DNA of 64,000 nt, from positions 620,001-684,000 of the forward strand of contig NZ_CP047942.1 of the NCBI RefSeq assembly GCF_014279835.1, written 5' to 3'. Each line of letters begins with the position of its first letter. The first letter of the stretch is position 1. Both the position numbers and the translations under genes were made by a program. The notes beneath the pieces are model-generated. The model saw nothing but the letters and a program-made list of their open reading frames with translations. It did not search any database and was not told where the DNA came from. This stretch comes from Synechococcus sp. MVIR-18-1. GTDB lineage: Bacteria; Cyanobacteriota; Cyanobacteriia; PCC-6307; Cyanobiaceae. Positions 1-9,777 of the stretch are shown in pieces.

Positions 1-1
1 G

Positions 2-421
2 TTTGGAACGATTGTTAGCCTGCTCGCCCTTTGGCGGTGCAAGAGACCCGTGTTGAGGTTGGCTTTTTCTCTCATCACTTGGGCTGGAGTTCTGGGGCTT
101 GGCGCCCAACCGGAGGTATGGCGGCTTTCCGATAACCCTTTTACGCCTGCGTTTTGGCAGTCCCATTACTGGGCTGGCGTTGGGGTGACGGGCTTGATGT
201 TGTTTTCCCTTGGTGCTCGCGCCGAGATCCTGCGTGACATCCGGGTTCGCCGTTTGCATGTCACGGCCAATGTGCTTGCGGCCTTGCTGTTTTTGACGCA
301 AGGCCTCACGGGTACCCGCGACCTGCTGGAGATTCCCCTCAGTTGGCAGAAATCCACGATCTATGCCTGTGACTTCAATGCCAAAACTTGTCCTTCTCGC
401 GATCCCAATGCGCAGTCCTGA
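2..421 (+). CDS. DUF4079-family membrane protein, 5' end outside the window
   Basis: The reading frame is open from base 2, so the gene almost certainly starts before the window; a GTG at 50 gives 123 aa but is probably internal. Two to three hydrophobic segments are visible, with a SHYWAG motif, then RRLHVTANVLAALLFLTQG and TGTRDLLEIPL near the end. This matches my memory of the cyanobacterial DUF4079 membrane family (family recognition, no function known). The C-terminal tail is short and polar. The next gene follows within 45 bp on the same strand. Confidence 0.6.
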   Translation, partial: FGTIVSLLALWRCKRPVLRLAFSLITWAGVLGLGAQPEVWRLSDNPFTPAFWQSHYWAGVGVTGLMLFSLGARAEILRDIRVRRLHVTANVLAALLFLTQGLTGTRDLLEIPLSWQKSTIYACDFNAKTCPSRDPNAQS

Positions 422-463
422 CTGACCCCTTTGGCTAAAGAGAGAGGGTTGTGGCTTCAACCT

Positions 464-1363
464 ATGGATTCTTCAGCGTTGAAGACACTGTTTTTGCAAC
501 GTGTGAGCTTGGGGGGAAATGAGCTTGAGGCGATGTCGCAAGCTTTTTCTGCTCTCTATCGAAGCTTTCAGACCGATGTTGTAACGCGTGTTTGTTGTTC
601 TCCTGTTGATGGCACGATTTATACATGGATTGATCCTCCCTCGGGCCGTAGCGAGCATGTGAGTTTGTTTTTCCATGGTGGCGGCTACACCATGGGATCG
701 ACAGATGATCACTTGCAACTGATTGCTTCACTTGTTGAAGGCTCTGGCATCAGTGTTTTGGGTGTTGATTATCGTTTGTGCCCGGATGATTGTTTTCCTG
801 CACCACTTGATGATGCAGAAGAGGCTTATCGCTGGTTGTTAGCGCAGGGCTATCGATCTGAGGTTATTGCTGTGGCGGGAATTTCTGCTGGTGCAACATT
901 AGTGACGCAATTGCTGCATCGCTGTCAGAGCAAGGGCTTGTCGATGCCTTCGCTGGCATTGGTGATGGCAGGGGTCATGGACTTCAGCTACGGGAGAGAG
1001 TCTGTTGCTTTTAATGCCAGTGATGATCTTGTGTCGTTGCAGCGACTCGAGGCTGTCTCTTCCCATTATCTTCCGGGTGATGGTTCCTATGATTCCCGAG
1101 ATCTTTTTTGCATGCAGCAGGATTACGTGTCCTATCCCCGTACTTTGTTCCAGGTTGGTGATCGTGAAGTGCTGCTCAGTGATGCCATCGCTTGTTTCTC
1201 AACGTTGAAAACAGCAGGGCATGATGTGGCTTTGCATGTTGTGCCTGGAATGATTCATTGCGGGCAGCTCTTTGCACGTGACTTTTTACCTGGCCAACGC
1301 GCTACGGCTGATGCAGCCCTGTTCCTCCGCGAAGGATTCGCTGCCCTTAACGCACCTCAGTGA
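464..1363 (+). CDS. Alpha/beta hydrolase of the hormone-sensitive lipase (HSL) type
   Basis: A 299-aa esterase/lipase-like protein. The oxyanion-hole motif HGGG lies near residue 71 and the nucleophile motif GISAG near residue 139. The acid is probably the Asp of VGDREVLLSD and the His sits in GMIHC, so the catalytic triad is complete. These are hallmarks of the HSL (family IV) carboxylesterases; the substrate cannot be told. I chose the ATG at 464; a TTG at 431 would add 11 residues. The 3' end overlaps the convergent gene ending at 1357 by 7 bp. Confidence 0.75.
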   Translation: MDSSALKTLFLQRVSLGGNELEAMSQAFSALYRSFQTDVVTRVCCSPVDGTIYTWIDPPSGRSEHVSLFFHGGGYTMGSTDDHLQLIASLVEGSGISVLGVDYRLCPDDCFPAPLDDAEEAYRWLLAQGYRSEVIAVAGISAGATLVTQLLHRCQSKGLSMPSLALVMAGVMDFSYGRESVAFNASDDLVSLQRLEAVSSHYLPGDGSYDSRDLFCMQQDYVSYPRTLFQVGDREVLLSDAIACFSTLKTAGHDVALHVVPGMIHCGQLFARDFLPGQRATADAALFLREGFAALNAPQ

Positions 1364-2094
1364 GTGGCATGGGTGAGAGCAAGAAGCAAAAGACTGGTCA
1401 TTAATATGCTTCCAGCTACAAACCAACCAAGGCGCGTGCGATTCACGGCAGGAATTTCTTCTCGGAAGACGGCCATGAGCAGTCCCCCTCCTAGATATGC
1501 CGTGGCGATGGCGAGATGGAGATCGTCCAGTGGGTGGAAGAGTGCTGCGTGCAATAGGCCCAGGATTAGGGCTGCCGTTCCTACCCAGCGCAGGCGTGTG
1601 CGAAAGATTGCGGGATGCCGGGCGGCCATGGTCTGATCGGCCAGAAGGACATGGGCGCTGATGGCGATGGTGAACAAGATTCCATAGGCCAACCCGGTGC
1701 TGATCAGGGATGGAAGGGAATAGGCATAGAGGTAGCTGATCGCCGCAAAATGAAGAGTGTGCAGTGATCCCGCAATCCTTCCAGCCTGTCGCTCATGGCT
1801 GGCGAGCACGTCAATGCTGTACGTCACCATGATTCCAGCCAGGGCGATCAGAAATAGCAACGCCTCTGTGATGGGAGTAGGGGCGAAGGTTTCCATCCCA
1901 GGGGCTTTGGATAAGGCTTGTCCATGGCTGGCAAGTTCTGGCAGTAAATGCACAAATACGTAGGCGATTCCCGCCCCACCTCCAAAGGAGGCCCAGCGCA
2001 CCTGTTCGCGATCAGGTTGCTTTGCCACCTTGCTTGCCAGCCAATGGGCAGAGGCGATCGCTGTCACGCACAGAATGGAAGCGATCCAGAGCAT
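1357..2094 (-). CDS. Polytopic membrane protein, ZIP-like, function unknown
   Basis: A 245-aa protein with about seven or eight predicted membrane segments over its whole length. The N-terminal part has GGGAGIAYVFVHLLPELA, and the HLLPE pattern resembles the second helix of ZIP metal transporters, followed by several membrane His residues (HTLHF, HAALFHPLDDLH). ZIP affinity is an inference from this short motif; the protein may equally be an uncharacterised cyanobacterial family. It converges on the hydrolase gene and overlaps its stop. Upstream lies a 433-bp region with no firm gene. Confidence 0.55.
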   Translation of the reverse strand: MLWIASILCVTAIASAHWLASKVAKQPDREQVRWASFGGGAGIAYVFVHLLPELASHGQALSKAPGMETFAPTPITEALLFLIALAGIMVTYSIDVLASHERQAGRIAGSLHTLHFAAISYLYAYSLPSLISTGLAYGILFTIAISAHVLLADQTMAARHPAIFRTRLRWVGTAALILGLLHAALFHPLDDLHLAIATAYLGGGLLMAVFREEIPAVNRTRLGWFVAGSILMTSLLLLALTHATH

Positions 2095-2135
2095 CGCGAT
2101 TGGCTTCTATTTACTGATGCAGTGTGGCTGTTCCG

Positions 2136-2354
2136 ATGAAGCCGCACAATTCTTCAGCTAAAACGTATCATTTTCTCGTAAACATAGGACTATTTTTTGG
2201 TCTTTCGATTATGATTGAGGCGGCTAAATACGGCGTGATCAATGATTAGAGTTGCTTCTCTAGGCTTGCCAAAGTATTTCAATGCCTTGAAAGACTGGAT
2301 GGAGATTATGTTTCGACCAGAGAATTGCTTGAGGCTTTAAGTGCTATCACGTGA
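2136..2354 (+). other. Possible small reading frame interrupted by one in-frame TAG
   Basis: Inside the 433-bp gap between two leftward genes, an ATG at 2136 opens 37 codons with a hydrophobic stretch (LVNIGLFFGLSIMIEAAKYG). A TAG follows at 2247, and the same frame then continues for 34 codons (for example FQCLERLDGDYVSTRELLEA) to TGA at 2352. It could be a short membrane protein followed by a remnant, a nonsense-mutated gene, or chance. No ribosome binding site is obvious. The rest of the gap is AT-rich with no further feature seen. Confidence 0.25.
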
Positions 2355-2527
2355 AGTATCCATTGATTCAATTGGGATCATAAAAGCACATGTTTGACTC
2401 ATGCTCAGAAAGTTCAATAATTAATTGATCGCATTCAATAATGGACGCGATAATCAGTGATTTTGAGTAAATTTATTTTATATGTTCAAGATAATTTATT
2501 TGTTCGCTTTTGCTTAAGGCGATTGAT

Positions 2528-2773
2528 TCACAACACTTGTACAACTTCGCTCACCTCAGGAATCGATTCGCGCATCTTGCGTTCGATCCCCATTTTTAAA
2601 GTCATCGTGCTGCTGGGGCAGCTTCCGCAGGCGCCTTGCAAGCGAACTTTCACGATCGGACCATCGATCTCAACCACTTCCACGTTGCCACCATCGGCCA
2701 TCAAGAAGGGGCGCAGTTCATCGAGCACCTTTTCCACGTTCTCGTTTGTGAGGGCCATGGTCTCGGTGCTCAT
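2528..2773 (-). CDS. nfu: NifU C-terminal-domain (Nfu) iron-sulfur scaffold protein
   Basis: An 81-aa single-domain protein. The CGSC motif at residues 49-52 is the CxxC that binds a bridging 4Fe-4S cluster between two subunits in the Nfu family; the preceding [14 protein letters not shown] stretch is typical. In cyanobacteria this stand-alone form is the main scaffold delivering clusters to photosystem I and other apoproteins (established for the family). It is divergent from mqo with a 60-bp shared promoter region. A second ATG at 2758 would shorten it by five residues. Confidence 0.9.
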   Translation of the reverse strand: MSTETMALTNENVEKVLDELRPFLMADGGNVEVVEIDGPIVKVRLQGACGSCPSSTMTLKMGIERKMRESIPEVSEVVQVL

Positions 2774-2833
2774 CGCTCGATCTTCGAATTGGGCTCAGTG
2801 TAGGCATTTTGTAGACGCTCGGCCTCATAGCCT

Positions 2834-4327
2834 GTGAACAGCAGATCTGTTCGCCCCTTGGACCGCTACGACGTTGTGCTCGTGGGTGCTGGGGTCATGA
2901 GTGCCACCCTGGCCACCCTTCTGCACGAACTCGACCCTGAGTTGCGGTTGTTGGTTGTTGAACGATTAGAGGCCCCAGCTTTAGAAAGCAGCGCTGCGGG
3001 AAATAACGCTGGCACCGGCCATGCCGCCAACTGTGAGCTCAATTACACCCCTCCACTGGCTGATGGCACGGTTTCAACGGTGAAACCGCTGGCGATCAAT
3101 GCCAGTTTTGAGAGCAGCCTCGAGTTTTGGTCGACCTTGTGTGAGCGGGGTTGCTTGGATCCTTCTTGGTTCATTCATCGGGTGCCCCACATCAGTTTTG
3201 TGTGGGGTGAGGGAGATGTGGCCTACCTGCGCCAGCGTTACGAGCAGATGAAGGAGCTTCCTGCTTTTGCTGCCATGGAGTGGAGCCGCGACGAGAGCGA
3301 GCTGGCGTCTTGGATTCCGCTTGTGATGGCCGGGCGTGATCCTCAAATGGCGGTTGCGGCAACCAGGATTGAGCGCGGTACAGATGTGGATTTCGGTGCT
3401 CTGTCTCGCTCCTTGTTTGTTCCCCTACAAGCCTCGGGGGCCCTTGATCTGGTGTTTGGAACTTCGGTCTCCGATCTCAAACGCTGCGCAGAGGGGTGGG
3501 AGCTGCAACTGCGCGGCCCCTCTGGACGCCGCGTCGTGACGACGCCCTTTGTGTTCCTCGGAGCCGGTGGTGGTGCCCTTCCTCTTCTTCAGCGTTCGCG
3601 TATTCCTGAAGCGGCGGCTTACGCCGGCTTCCCCGTAAGCGGGCAATGGCTGGTCTGCAATGACCCGGATCTATCGGAGCATCACTTCGCCAAGGTGTAC
3701 GGCAAAGCCAAGGTGGGGGCTCCGCCGATGTCTGTGCCCCACTTGGACTCCCGCTGGATTGATGGCCGGCGCTCCCTGTTGTTTGGGCCCTATGCCGGCT
3801 TCAGCAGCAAGTTTTTAAAGAAGGGGTCGTTGCTCGATCTTCCCCGCTCCGTGCGCTCCTCCAACCTGTTGCCGATGCTTCAGGTGGGGGTGAACAACAT
3901 TCCGCTTGTTCGCTATCTCGTGAATCAACTGCGCCAAAGCGATGAGGATCGGATGGAGGCTTTGAAAGCGTTCCTTCCCACCGCTCGAGCGGACGATTGG
4001 ACGTTGTCGGTGGCAGGTCAGCGCGTTCAGATCATCAAACGCACCCCTTCTGGAGGCCGATTGCAATTGGGTACGGAAGTGGTGGCCGCCGCTGATGGCT
4101 CGTTGGCTGCCCTGCTTGGTGCATCTCCGGGAGCCAGTACCTCCGTGACGATCATGTTGGAAATTCTTCAACGCTGTTTTCCGGATCGCTTGGCGTCCCA
4201 GGCATGGCAGCAGCGATTAAAAGCGTTGTTGCCCAGTTATGGCCAAGATCTCAATGCGAATCGAGAGATCCTTCAGCGCAGCCGAGATCGCAGTGACGCG
4301 CTGCTTGGTTTGCAGATTGCGCGCTAA
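2834..4327 (+). CDS. mqo: Malate:quinone oxidoreductase
   Basis: A 497-aa FAD-dependent, membrane-associated dehydrogenase that oxidises L-malate to oxaloacetate and passes electrons to the quinone pool. The N-terminal dinucleotide fold reads VVLVGAGVMSATLATLL, followed by the family-specific SSAAGNNAGTGHAANCELNYTP block and the C-terminal GQRVQIIKR region. Length agrees with the usual 490-500 aa. The start is a GTG at 2834. It is transcribed divergently from nfu. Confidence 0.92.
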   Translation: MNSRSVRPLDRYDVVLVGAGVMSATLATLLHELDPELRLLVVERLEAPALESSAAGNNAGTGHAANCELNYTPPLADGTVSTVKPLAINASFESSLEFWSTLCERGCLDPSWFIHRVPHISFVWGEGDVAYLRQRYEQMKELPAFAAMEWSRDESELASWIPLVMAGRDPQMAVAATRIERGTDVDFGALSRSLFVPLQASGALDLVFGTSVSDLKRCAEGWELQLRGPSGRRVVTTPFVFLGAGGGALPLLQRSRIPEAAAYAGFPVSGQWLVCNDPDLSEHHFAKVYGKAKVGAPPMSVPHLDSRWIDGRRSLLFGPYAGFSSKFLKKGSLLDLPRSVRSSNLLPMLQVGVNNIPLVRYLVNQLRQSDEDRMEALKAFLPTARADDWTLSVAGQRVQIIKRTPSGGRLQLGTEVVAAADGSLAALLGASPGASTSVTIMLEILQRCFPDRLASQAWQQRLKALLPSYGQDLNANREILQRSRDRSDALLGLQIAR

Positions 4328-4380
4328 TGCATGAGGCGTCAGCGCGCCTTTGTTGATCGGCGGAAGACCCTTTGCTGAGT

Positions 4381-4710
4381 TCAGGGATGTTTTCCAGTGA
4401 GATTCACGATGATCACTCCAGCTGTGATTGTGGCGATTCCCACCAGCTGACCTGGAGTTGGCACTTGCTCATAGGCAAGCAATCCAACCAGCACGATCGC
4501 GACGATCCCGATTCCACTCCATAGGGCGTAGGTGATGCCGAGAGGAATGGTCTGCACCACTCGAGAGAGCAACAGCATCGAAGTGGAGTAAGCAGCGAGC
4601 ACAACGACTGTGGGAATCGGCCTACTGAAGCCCTCAGAGAGCTTGAGGCAGGACGTCCCGATCACTTCGGAAGTGATCGCCAGAAATAAAAGAATCCAGG
4701 GTGCGGGCAT
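4381..4710 (-). CDS. Small multidrug resistance (SMR) family exporter
   Basis: A 109-aa protein with four hydrophobic helices, the standard SMR size. The essential membrane Glu is at position 15 (AITSEVIGTSCLK), corresponding to Glu14 of EmrE, and the helix-3 YALWSGIGIV motif is conserved. SMR proteins work as antiparallel dimers exchanging cationic compounds or guanidinium for protons. YALWSGIG occurs in both EmrE- and Gdx-type members, so the substrate is open. It is divergent from lepA across 89 bp. Confidence 0.88.
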   Translation of the reverse strand: MPAPWILLFLAITSEVIGTSCLKLSEGFSRPIPTVVVLAAYSTSMLLLSRVVQTIPLGITYALWSGIGIVAIVLVGLLAYEQVPTPGQLVGIATITAGVIIVNLTGKHP

Positions 4711-4799
4711 GAAGCGTGTTTCTCCTCGAATTGGTGGCGGCTCCTTAGGATTAGGTCACAGCCTTCTTCAGAAGCCCGAGCCGGGATTTCGCCAACCGC

Positions 4800-6614
4800 A
4801 TGACCGACGCTCCCGTCAAAAGGATTCGCAACTTCTGCATCATTGCCCATATCGACCACGGCAAGTCGACGTTGGCTGACCGGTTGCTGCAAGACACCGG
4901 CACGGTGGCCAATCGGGACATGCAAGAGCAGTTCCTCGACAACATGGAGCTGGAACGGGAGCGGGGGATCACGATCAAGCTCCAAGCCGCCCGCATGAAT
5001 TACAAAGCGGCGGATGGTGAGGAGTATGTGCTCAACCTCATCGACACCCCAGGCCATGTGGACTTCTCCTACGAGGTGAGCCGCAGCCTTCAGGCTTGTG
5101 AAGGGGCCTTGCTTGTGGTGGATGCAAGCCAGGGCGTGGAAGCTCAGACCCTTGCCAACGTTTATATGGCGTTGGAGAACGATCTCGAGATCATTCCAGT
5201 GCTCAACAAGATCGATCTGCCGGGTGCGGACCCGGATCGGATCAAGGAGGAGATCGAGGCGATCATTGGCCTGGATTGCTCGAATGCGATTCCCTGCTCG
5301 GCCAAAACAGGCATGGGCGTTCCAGAAATCCTGCAAACGGTTGTGGATCGGGTGCCACCACCTGCCGACAAGGTGAAAGAGCCCACCCAAGCGCTGATCT
5401 TTGATTCCTATTACGACCCTTATCGCGGTGTGATTGTGTACTTCCGCGTGATGAGCGGGAGCATTAGTCGTAAGGACAAGGTGTTGCTCATGGCGAGCAA
5501 CAAAACCTATGAACTCGATGAAGTCGGGATCATGGCTCCGGATGAGCAAAAGGTGGATGAGCTTCACGCCGGAGAGGTGGGCTATCTCGCGGCATCGATC
5601 AAGGCCGTGGCTGATGCACGGGTGGGTGACACGATCACCTTGGTGAATGAGCCGGCCGATGCACCGCTGCCTGGTTATGCGGAAGCCAAGCCGATGGTGT
5701 TTTGCGGCTTGTTCCCGACGGAAGCCGATCAATACCCGGATTTACGAGAAGCGCTGCACAAATTGCAGCTCTCTGATGCAGCGCTGAAATTTGAACCTGA
5801 AACCAGCAGTGCGATGGGCTTTGGATTCCGTTGCGGATTCCTTGGTTTGTTGCACATGGAGATTGTGCAGGAGCGCTTGGAGCGTGAATACAACCTGGAT
5901 CTGATTGTTACCGCTCCATCGGTGATTTACACCGTAAATCTCACCAATGGTGAGCAAATCTTGGTGGATAATCCGGCCACACTTCCGGATCCACAGCAGC
6001 GTGAATCGATTGAAGAGCCCTATGTGCGCATGGAGATCTATGCGCCGAATGAATTCAATGGGGCGTTGATGGGTCTATGCCAGGAGCGCAGGGGTGAGTA
6101 TCTCGATATGAAATACATCACCAAAGAACGGGTGACTTTGATCTACGAATTGCCCTTGGCGGAAGTAGTGACAGATTTCTTCGATCAAATGAAGACGCGT
6201 ACTCAGGGCTATGCCTCAATGGAGTACCACTTGATTGGGTATCGCAGGAACGAGCTTGTGCGCCTGGATGTGTTGATCAATGCGGAACGAGCTGATCCCC
6301 TTACCACGATCGTGCACCGTGATAAGGCCTACAACGTGGGCAAGGGCTTAGTTGAAAAGCTCAAGGAATTGATTCCTCGCCAGCAATTTAAGATTCCATT
6401 GCAAGCTTCGATCGGTAGCCGGATTATTGCCAGTACGAGCATCAGTGCGATTCGCAAAGATGTGCTTGCGAAGTGTTATGGCGGTGATATCTCACGGAAG
6501 AAGAAACTACTGAAGAAACAGGCGAAAGGTAAGAAGCGGATGAAGGCGATGGGCAAGGTCGATGTGCCTCAGGAGGCCTTCATGGCCGTGTTGAAATTAA
6601 ATCAGACCCCATAA
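4800..6614 (+). CDS. lepA: Translation elongation factor 4 (back-translocase LepA)
   Basis: A 604-aa GTPase acting on the ribosome. G motifs are present: AHIDHGKST, the switch GITIK, DTPGHVD and NKID, followed by EF-G-like domains II, III and V and the LepA-specific C-terminal domain ending in a basic tail ([23 protein letters not shown]). Length matches the family. The ATG at 4800 directly precedes the [20 protein letters not shown] block. Confidence 0.96.
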   Translation: MTDAPVKRIRNFCIIAHIDHGKSTLADRLLQDTGTVANRDMQEQFLDNMELERERGITIKLQAARMNYKAADGEEYVLNLIDTPGHVDFSYEVSRSLQACEGALLVVDASQGVEAQTLANVYMALENDLEIIPVLNKIDLPGADPDRIKEEIEAIIGLDCSNAIPCSAKTGMGVPEILQTVVDRVPPPADKVKEPTQALIFDSYYDPYRGVIVYFRVMSGSISRKDKVLLMASNKTYELDEVGIMAPDEQKVDELHAGEVGYLAASIKAVADARVGDTITLVNEPADAPLPGYAEAKPMVFCGLFPTEADQYPDLREALHKLQLSDAALKFEPETSSAMGFGFRCGFLGLLHMEIVQERLEREYNLDLIVTAPSVIYTVNLTNGEQILVDNPATLPDPQQRESIEEPYVRMEIYAPNEFNGALMGLCQERRGEYLDMKYITKERVTLIYELPLAEVVTDFFDQMKTRTQGYASMEYHLIGYRRNELVRLDVLINAERADPLTTIVHRDKAYNVGKGLVEKLKELIPRQQFKIPLQASIGSRIIASTSISAIRKDVLAKCYGGDISRKKKLLKKQAKGKKRMKAMGKVDVPQEAFMAVLKLNQTP

Positions 6615-6659
6615 GTAGCAAAGTAATAAAGTCTTATCCTTTTAGGGGGATTTATAGCT

Positions 6660-8267
6660 CTAGACATCATCAACCTTGATATATTCCCCTGAGGTTCTAC
6701 TTGAGAGGATCTGCATCCACTCGGAATCTAGACCAACACTGGTTGAGTTGAGTTTGATTGATACGGCCCCATCGTCTACCCGCTCTGCATTGAGACCTGC
6801 GTAGTGGTCAGCAACGTTGTCGTAGTCATCGCTTCTCCAGGTAGAACCACTTCGGTCTTTGTTGGGTTTTCCATCAGATAAGAAATAGATCGTGTCTGTG
6901 AGATTGTCGCCAAAGGCATCATCCAGGGTGTTCCAGGGCATCGTCCCTCCCCAGTACGTGGGATCGCTACTGCTGAGGCTATTCACAAATCTGATCGCTG
7001 ATTGACGTGCTTCTGAATTACTAGGACCTAGCTCTACAAGATTGTTACGACTCTCTTCCCAGGTTTTGTTGTTGCGTTTTCCATTTGTACTAAAAGATGC
7101 CAGACCAATTTTGGTGTAATCAGGGAGATTACTGATGATGTCGATCATTTCATGTTGCAGTGCTTCCATACGGGTGAAGCTGCAAATCTGGGAAGTACGG
7201 TAATAGCCACGATTTGGATCGTAGAAGCGCCGGCGTGTATTGCCGTATTCTCCACTCCAGGCAACGCAAGCACTCATGGAGCCTGATCCATCAAGGATAA
7301 AACGCAAATTGCTGCTGGTAATGTTTTGGAAGAACGCTCCACCGGCATATCCATTCCCTTCGCCACCATCGGTGGCGCCATAGCCAAACCGAACGCGTTT
7401 GTCGGCACGGGCAAACGCTGAAAAATAGAGATCTTGCTTGGCCTGACTTTTTACGCCGTTGCTGCTTTCCAGGTAACTTGCAGAGATTTGATAGGGATCA
7501 TCTTTTGAATCGTCAAGTTCATAGGGATCGATGAACTTCACAAGTTTGGTATTGATATCTGTCTGAATTCTCAATGCAGGTTGTTGTGCTGTGCGTGCTG
7601 GAGATTTACTCCCCGTAAAGGCAAAGCTTGTGTTACTTAAAATAGTACTTAATGGTGCACTGTCTGGGCATTCCTCGTTTTCAGCAAGATCGCTCACCTT
7701 GCATGGGATCGTGCCAATATCATCAAGGACTCTGCTGATAAAGACGCCGGATTCATATTGTTCATTGTCTGTATCTGTATTTTCAGCTGATGTGTAGGTT
7801 CCATCCATGTTGAGGGGAGAGCCGCAGCGAAGCAGGGCATAGCCACGTCCGTCTCCACTTAGTCCAACCCCATAGATGACAGGATCATCGAGCTCCACCA
7901 TGTTGATTCCAAAGACGGGATTGAAACCACCGGCTTGAGGCAAGCCTTGGCAATAGCTAATGATATCTGTGTATTGATTGAGGTCGGTATCTTCTTCTCC
8001 TTCTTGCACACCTTCTGTGCGGTTGATTAGCAAATTCATGCTTCGTTCAACTTCTGAGCGCATTAGGCGTAGGCCATTCGTTGTGTTTTGCCTTAATGTT
8101 GCTTTCCCATGGGATTCAGAGATAAGGGTTTGAGTGGTCCGTAATCCTGCGGATGCTGCGCCGATAATTAATGTTCCAGCTACGATCCCTATCAAAAGCT
8201 CAGGGGCGGTGAAGCCATTTTTAGGGGGGCTTTTTGTTGTTGATTTCTGCGGGGTAAGGTTCATCAT
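6660..8267 (-). CDS. Type IV pilin-like protein with C-terminal von Willebrand factor A domain
   Basis: A 535-aa modular pilin. The N-terminus has a class III leader: a basic stretch, cleavage after Gly18, mature start FTAPE with Glu at +5 and a hydrophobic helix. Around residue 326 a vWA domain begins with DGSGSM; the metal site is completed by the Thr in YWGGTMP (about 442) and the Asp of LSDGKPN (about 465). It is thus a candidate tip adhesin, like the vWA pilins of Gram-positive type IV pili (inference). I chose the ATG at 8267, preceded by AGAAG, because the frame upstream has no leader. It is the last gene of the pilA1 run. Confidence 0.85.
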   Translation of the reverse strand: MMNLTPQKSTTKSPPKNGFTAPELLIGIVAGTLIIGAASAGLRTTQTLISESHGKATLRQNTTNGLRLMRSEVERSMNLLINRTEGVQEGEEDTDLNQYTDIISYCQGLPQAGGFNPVFGINMVELDDPVIYGVGLSGDGRGYALLRCGSPLNMDGTYTSAENTDTDNEQYESGVFISRVLDDIGTIPCKVSDLAENEECPDSAPLSTILSNTSFAFTGSKSPARTAQQPALRIQTDINTKLVKFIDPYELDDSKDDPYQISASYLESSNGVKSQAKQDLYFSAFARADKRVRFGYGATDGGEGNGYAGGAFFQNITSSNLRFILDGSGSMSACVAWSGEYGNTRRRFYDPNRGYYRTSQICSFTRMEALQHEMIDIISNLPDYTKIGLASFSTNGKRNNKTWEESRNNLVELGPSNSEARQSAIRFVNSLSSSDPTYWGGTMPWNTLDDAFGDNLTDTIYFLSDGKPNKDRSGSTWRSDDYDNVADHYAGLNAERVDDGAVSIKLNSTSVGLDSEWMQILSSRTSGEYIKVDDV

Positions 8268-8373
8268 CGTTTCTTCTCTGATGATCGTTGCATAGGACCA
8301 ATGTGTCACATTGATGAGCTTAATTGGCGAAATGTGGGGTGAAGGATTTCTGAGAATGGTCTGAATCGTGCGA

Positions 8374-9060
8374 TTACGTTGTTTGGCATGAGCCACTGCT
8401 GATCGCTGATGTTGGCTCCTCGAGCTTCCAGAGTCCATTGGAGACTTCTCCCGCTCCATCAATTTGTACACAACGAATGGCTAGTTTGTTGCTTCCTGGC
8501 AGGCAAGTTGTGGAATCATCCTCTGACAGGGATCGCTCATGGCAGATTAGAAATGATATTTGATCTGAATTCAGTGTTGTGCCTGGTGGTGTGAATCCAA
8601 ACTTCGTTGTGCTAACTGCAACACGAACTGCCTTGGAGGTTGGGGTTGATTCGTATTGCACAATTCGGAGATTGTCTTGTTCTCTGCCCGTGAGTGTGCT
8701 GAGTGAATAGCCAGGCGCACCAGTGCTGCAGTCAGGATCATTGGCAAGCTGACTGATTTCAGAATTGCAGCATTGCATGGTTGTTGTATTCCCGCTACTG
8801 CCTTGACTAAACTCAACAAGATTGTCTGGTGTTTGGAAGGAATAGGCGGTCGGAAATTCTATGAGGCAGCTGGTTTTTTGCTTGCCAAGCTTTGCCTTTA
8901 GATCCAATAATCCTGATTCCAGCTTATAGGCGTATGTATTGACATCCCCTTGCCATCGATTTCTGGTAATCATTGGCACCGTTGCTGCTGTGGCGATCGA
9001 GAGTAGCGATACGGTCACCACCATCTCAATCAAGGTGAATCCATCTTTTTTGTTTTTCAT
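8374..9060 (-). CDS. Type IV pilin-like minor subunit
   Basis: A 228-aa protein with a short leader of seven residues: MKNKKDG then FTLIEMVVTV, with Glu at +5 and a single hydrophobic helix. The globular part has several Cys residues, including a CC pair, suggesting disulfides. The chosen ATG at 9060 overlaps the TGA of the preceding pilin gene as ATGA; an upstream ATG at 9075 is possible. The gene before it is PilV-like and the gene after it is the vWA pilin, so it is probably co-assembled with them. Confidence 0.82.
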   Translation of the reverse strand: MKNKKDGFTLIEMVVTVSLLSIATAATVPMITRNRWQGDVNTYAYKLESGLLDLKAKLGKQKTSCLIEFPTAYSFQTPDNLVEFSQGSSGNTTTMQCCNSEISQLANDPDCSTGAPGYSLSTLTGREQDNLRIVQYESTPTSKAVRVAVSTTKFGFTPPGTTLNSDQISFLICHERSLSEDDSTTCLPGSNKLAIRCVQIDGAGEVSNGLWKLEEPTSAISSGSCQTT

Positions 9061-9584
9061 GAGAGGGTGTAGCATTGAGAAGAAAAGTTTGGATTAACTT
9101 CGATCATCCGTTGTTCGTCTCCGATAGTTGATTCGGGATCTTCGATGTTTGATTCGGGTGCTTTGAATTTGTAGGTCAATACCAATAGGTATGGATCAGT
9201 GTTATCCCAATTCATTGATACGGCAGGGTTTGGTTTAGTTCCAGCGACATCCGCTCTTTGCAGATGATTCATTAGAAATGTGCTTGGCTCTGCGCATGCC
9301 GTGGCAAGATTTGTATTTAGACCTGTTTCTGCTTCGATTGCATCAGCTGTTAGGTAGGAATCTTGCATTTGAACCAACTGGATATGATCATTGATCGCGG
9401 CTTCGATACTTGCGCGCGAGGATTGGTTTCGGCTTGTGGCCATTGCGCTGATCCCCAGACGACCTACCGCTGTCATGACGGCAGCCACGATTAGGCCTGC
9501 AATCAAGGTTTCGATCATGGTGAAACCAGATGCACCTTTCGGCCTTTTCTGATTTGATCGATGTGGGATGAATGGATGTTTCAT
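9057..9584 (-). CDS. PilV-like minor pilin
   Basis: A 175-aa protein with leader cleavage expected after Gly20 (GASG, then FTMIETLIAG) and Glu at +5. The FTMIE start and alternating hydrophobic helix are typical of PilV/PulI-type minor pilins. Its stop overlaps the next gene as ATGA, implying translational coupling. A 193-bp gap separates it from the gene upstream; that gap contains inverted repeats at 9622-9651 and 9693-9716 that may form mRNA structure. Confidence 0.82.
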   Translation of the reverse strand: MKHPFIPHRSNQKRPKGASGFTMIETLIAGLIVAAVMTAVGRLGISAMATSRNQSSRASIEAAINDHIQLVQMQDSYLTADAIEAETGLNTNLATACAEPSTFLMNHLQRADVAGTKPNPAVSMNWDNTDPYLLVLTYKFKAPESNIEDPESTIGDEQRMIEVNPNFSSQCYTLS

Positions 9585-9777
9585 TGAGATGAGCTCATTG
9601 AGGTTGGCTCGATTCGCTGATGGAGGAAAATTGATGCTTGTAATCTCCTCCTTTGATCTTTAGATGAAGTCTAAATTTTGTTTGTCTTCTTGAACTGAGG
9701 CGTCTCAAAGTTCAGCCTTAAACTGTTGCTTGAGCTTGCTGAGTGTTGACTGAGCCCGCATTTGCAGGCTTCGGTTG

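Noticed and set aside
4662-5732. A 356-codon minus-strand frame opposite lepA
   Set aside because: It is antisense to an unmistakable lepA and rich in His/Arg/Leu as expected of a shadow of a GC-moderate gene; no motifs.
9622-9716. Two inverted repeats in the gap upstream of the PilV-like gene
   Set aside because: Stems are short with large loops or bulges and lack a T-run in either direction, so no terminator or named regulator is claimed.
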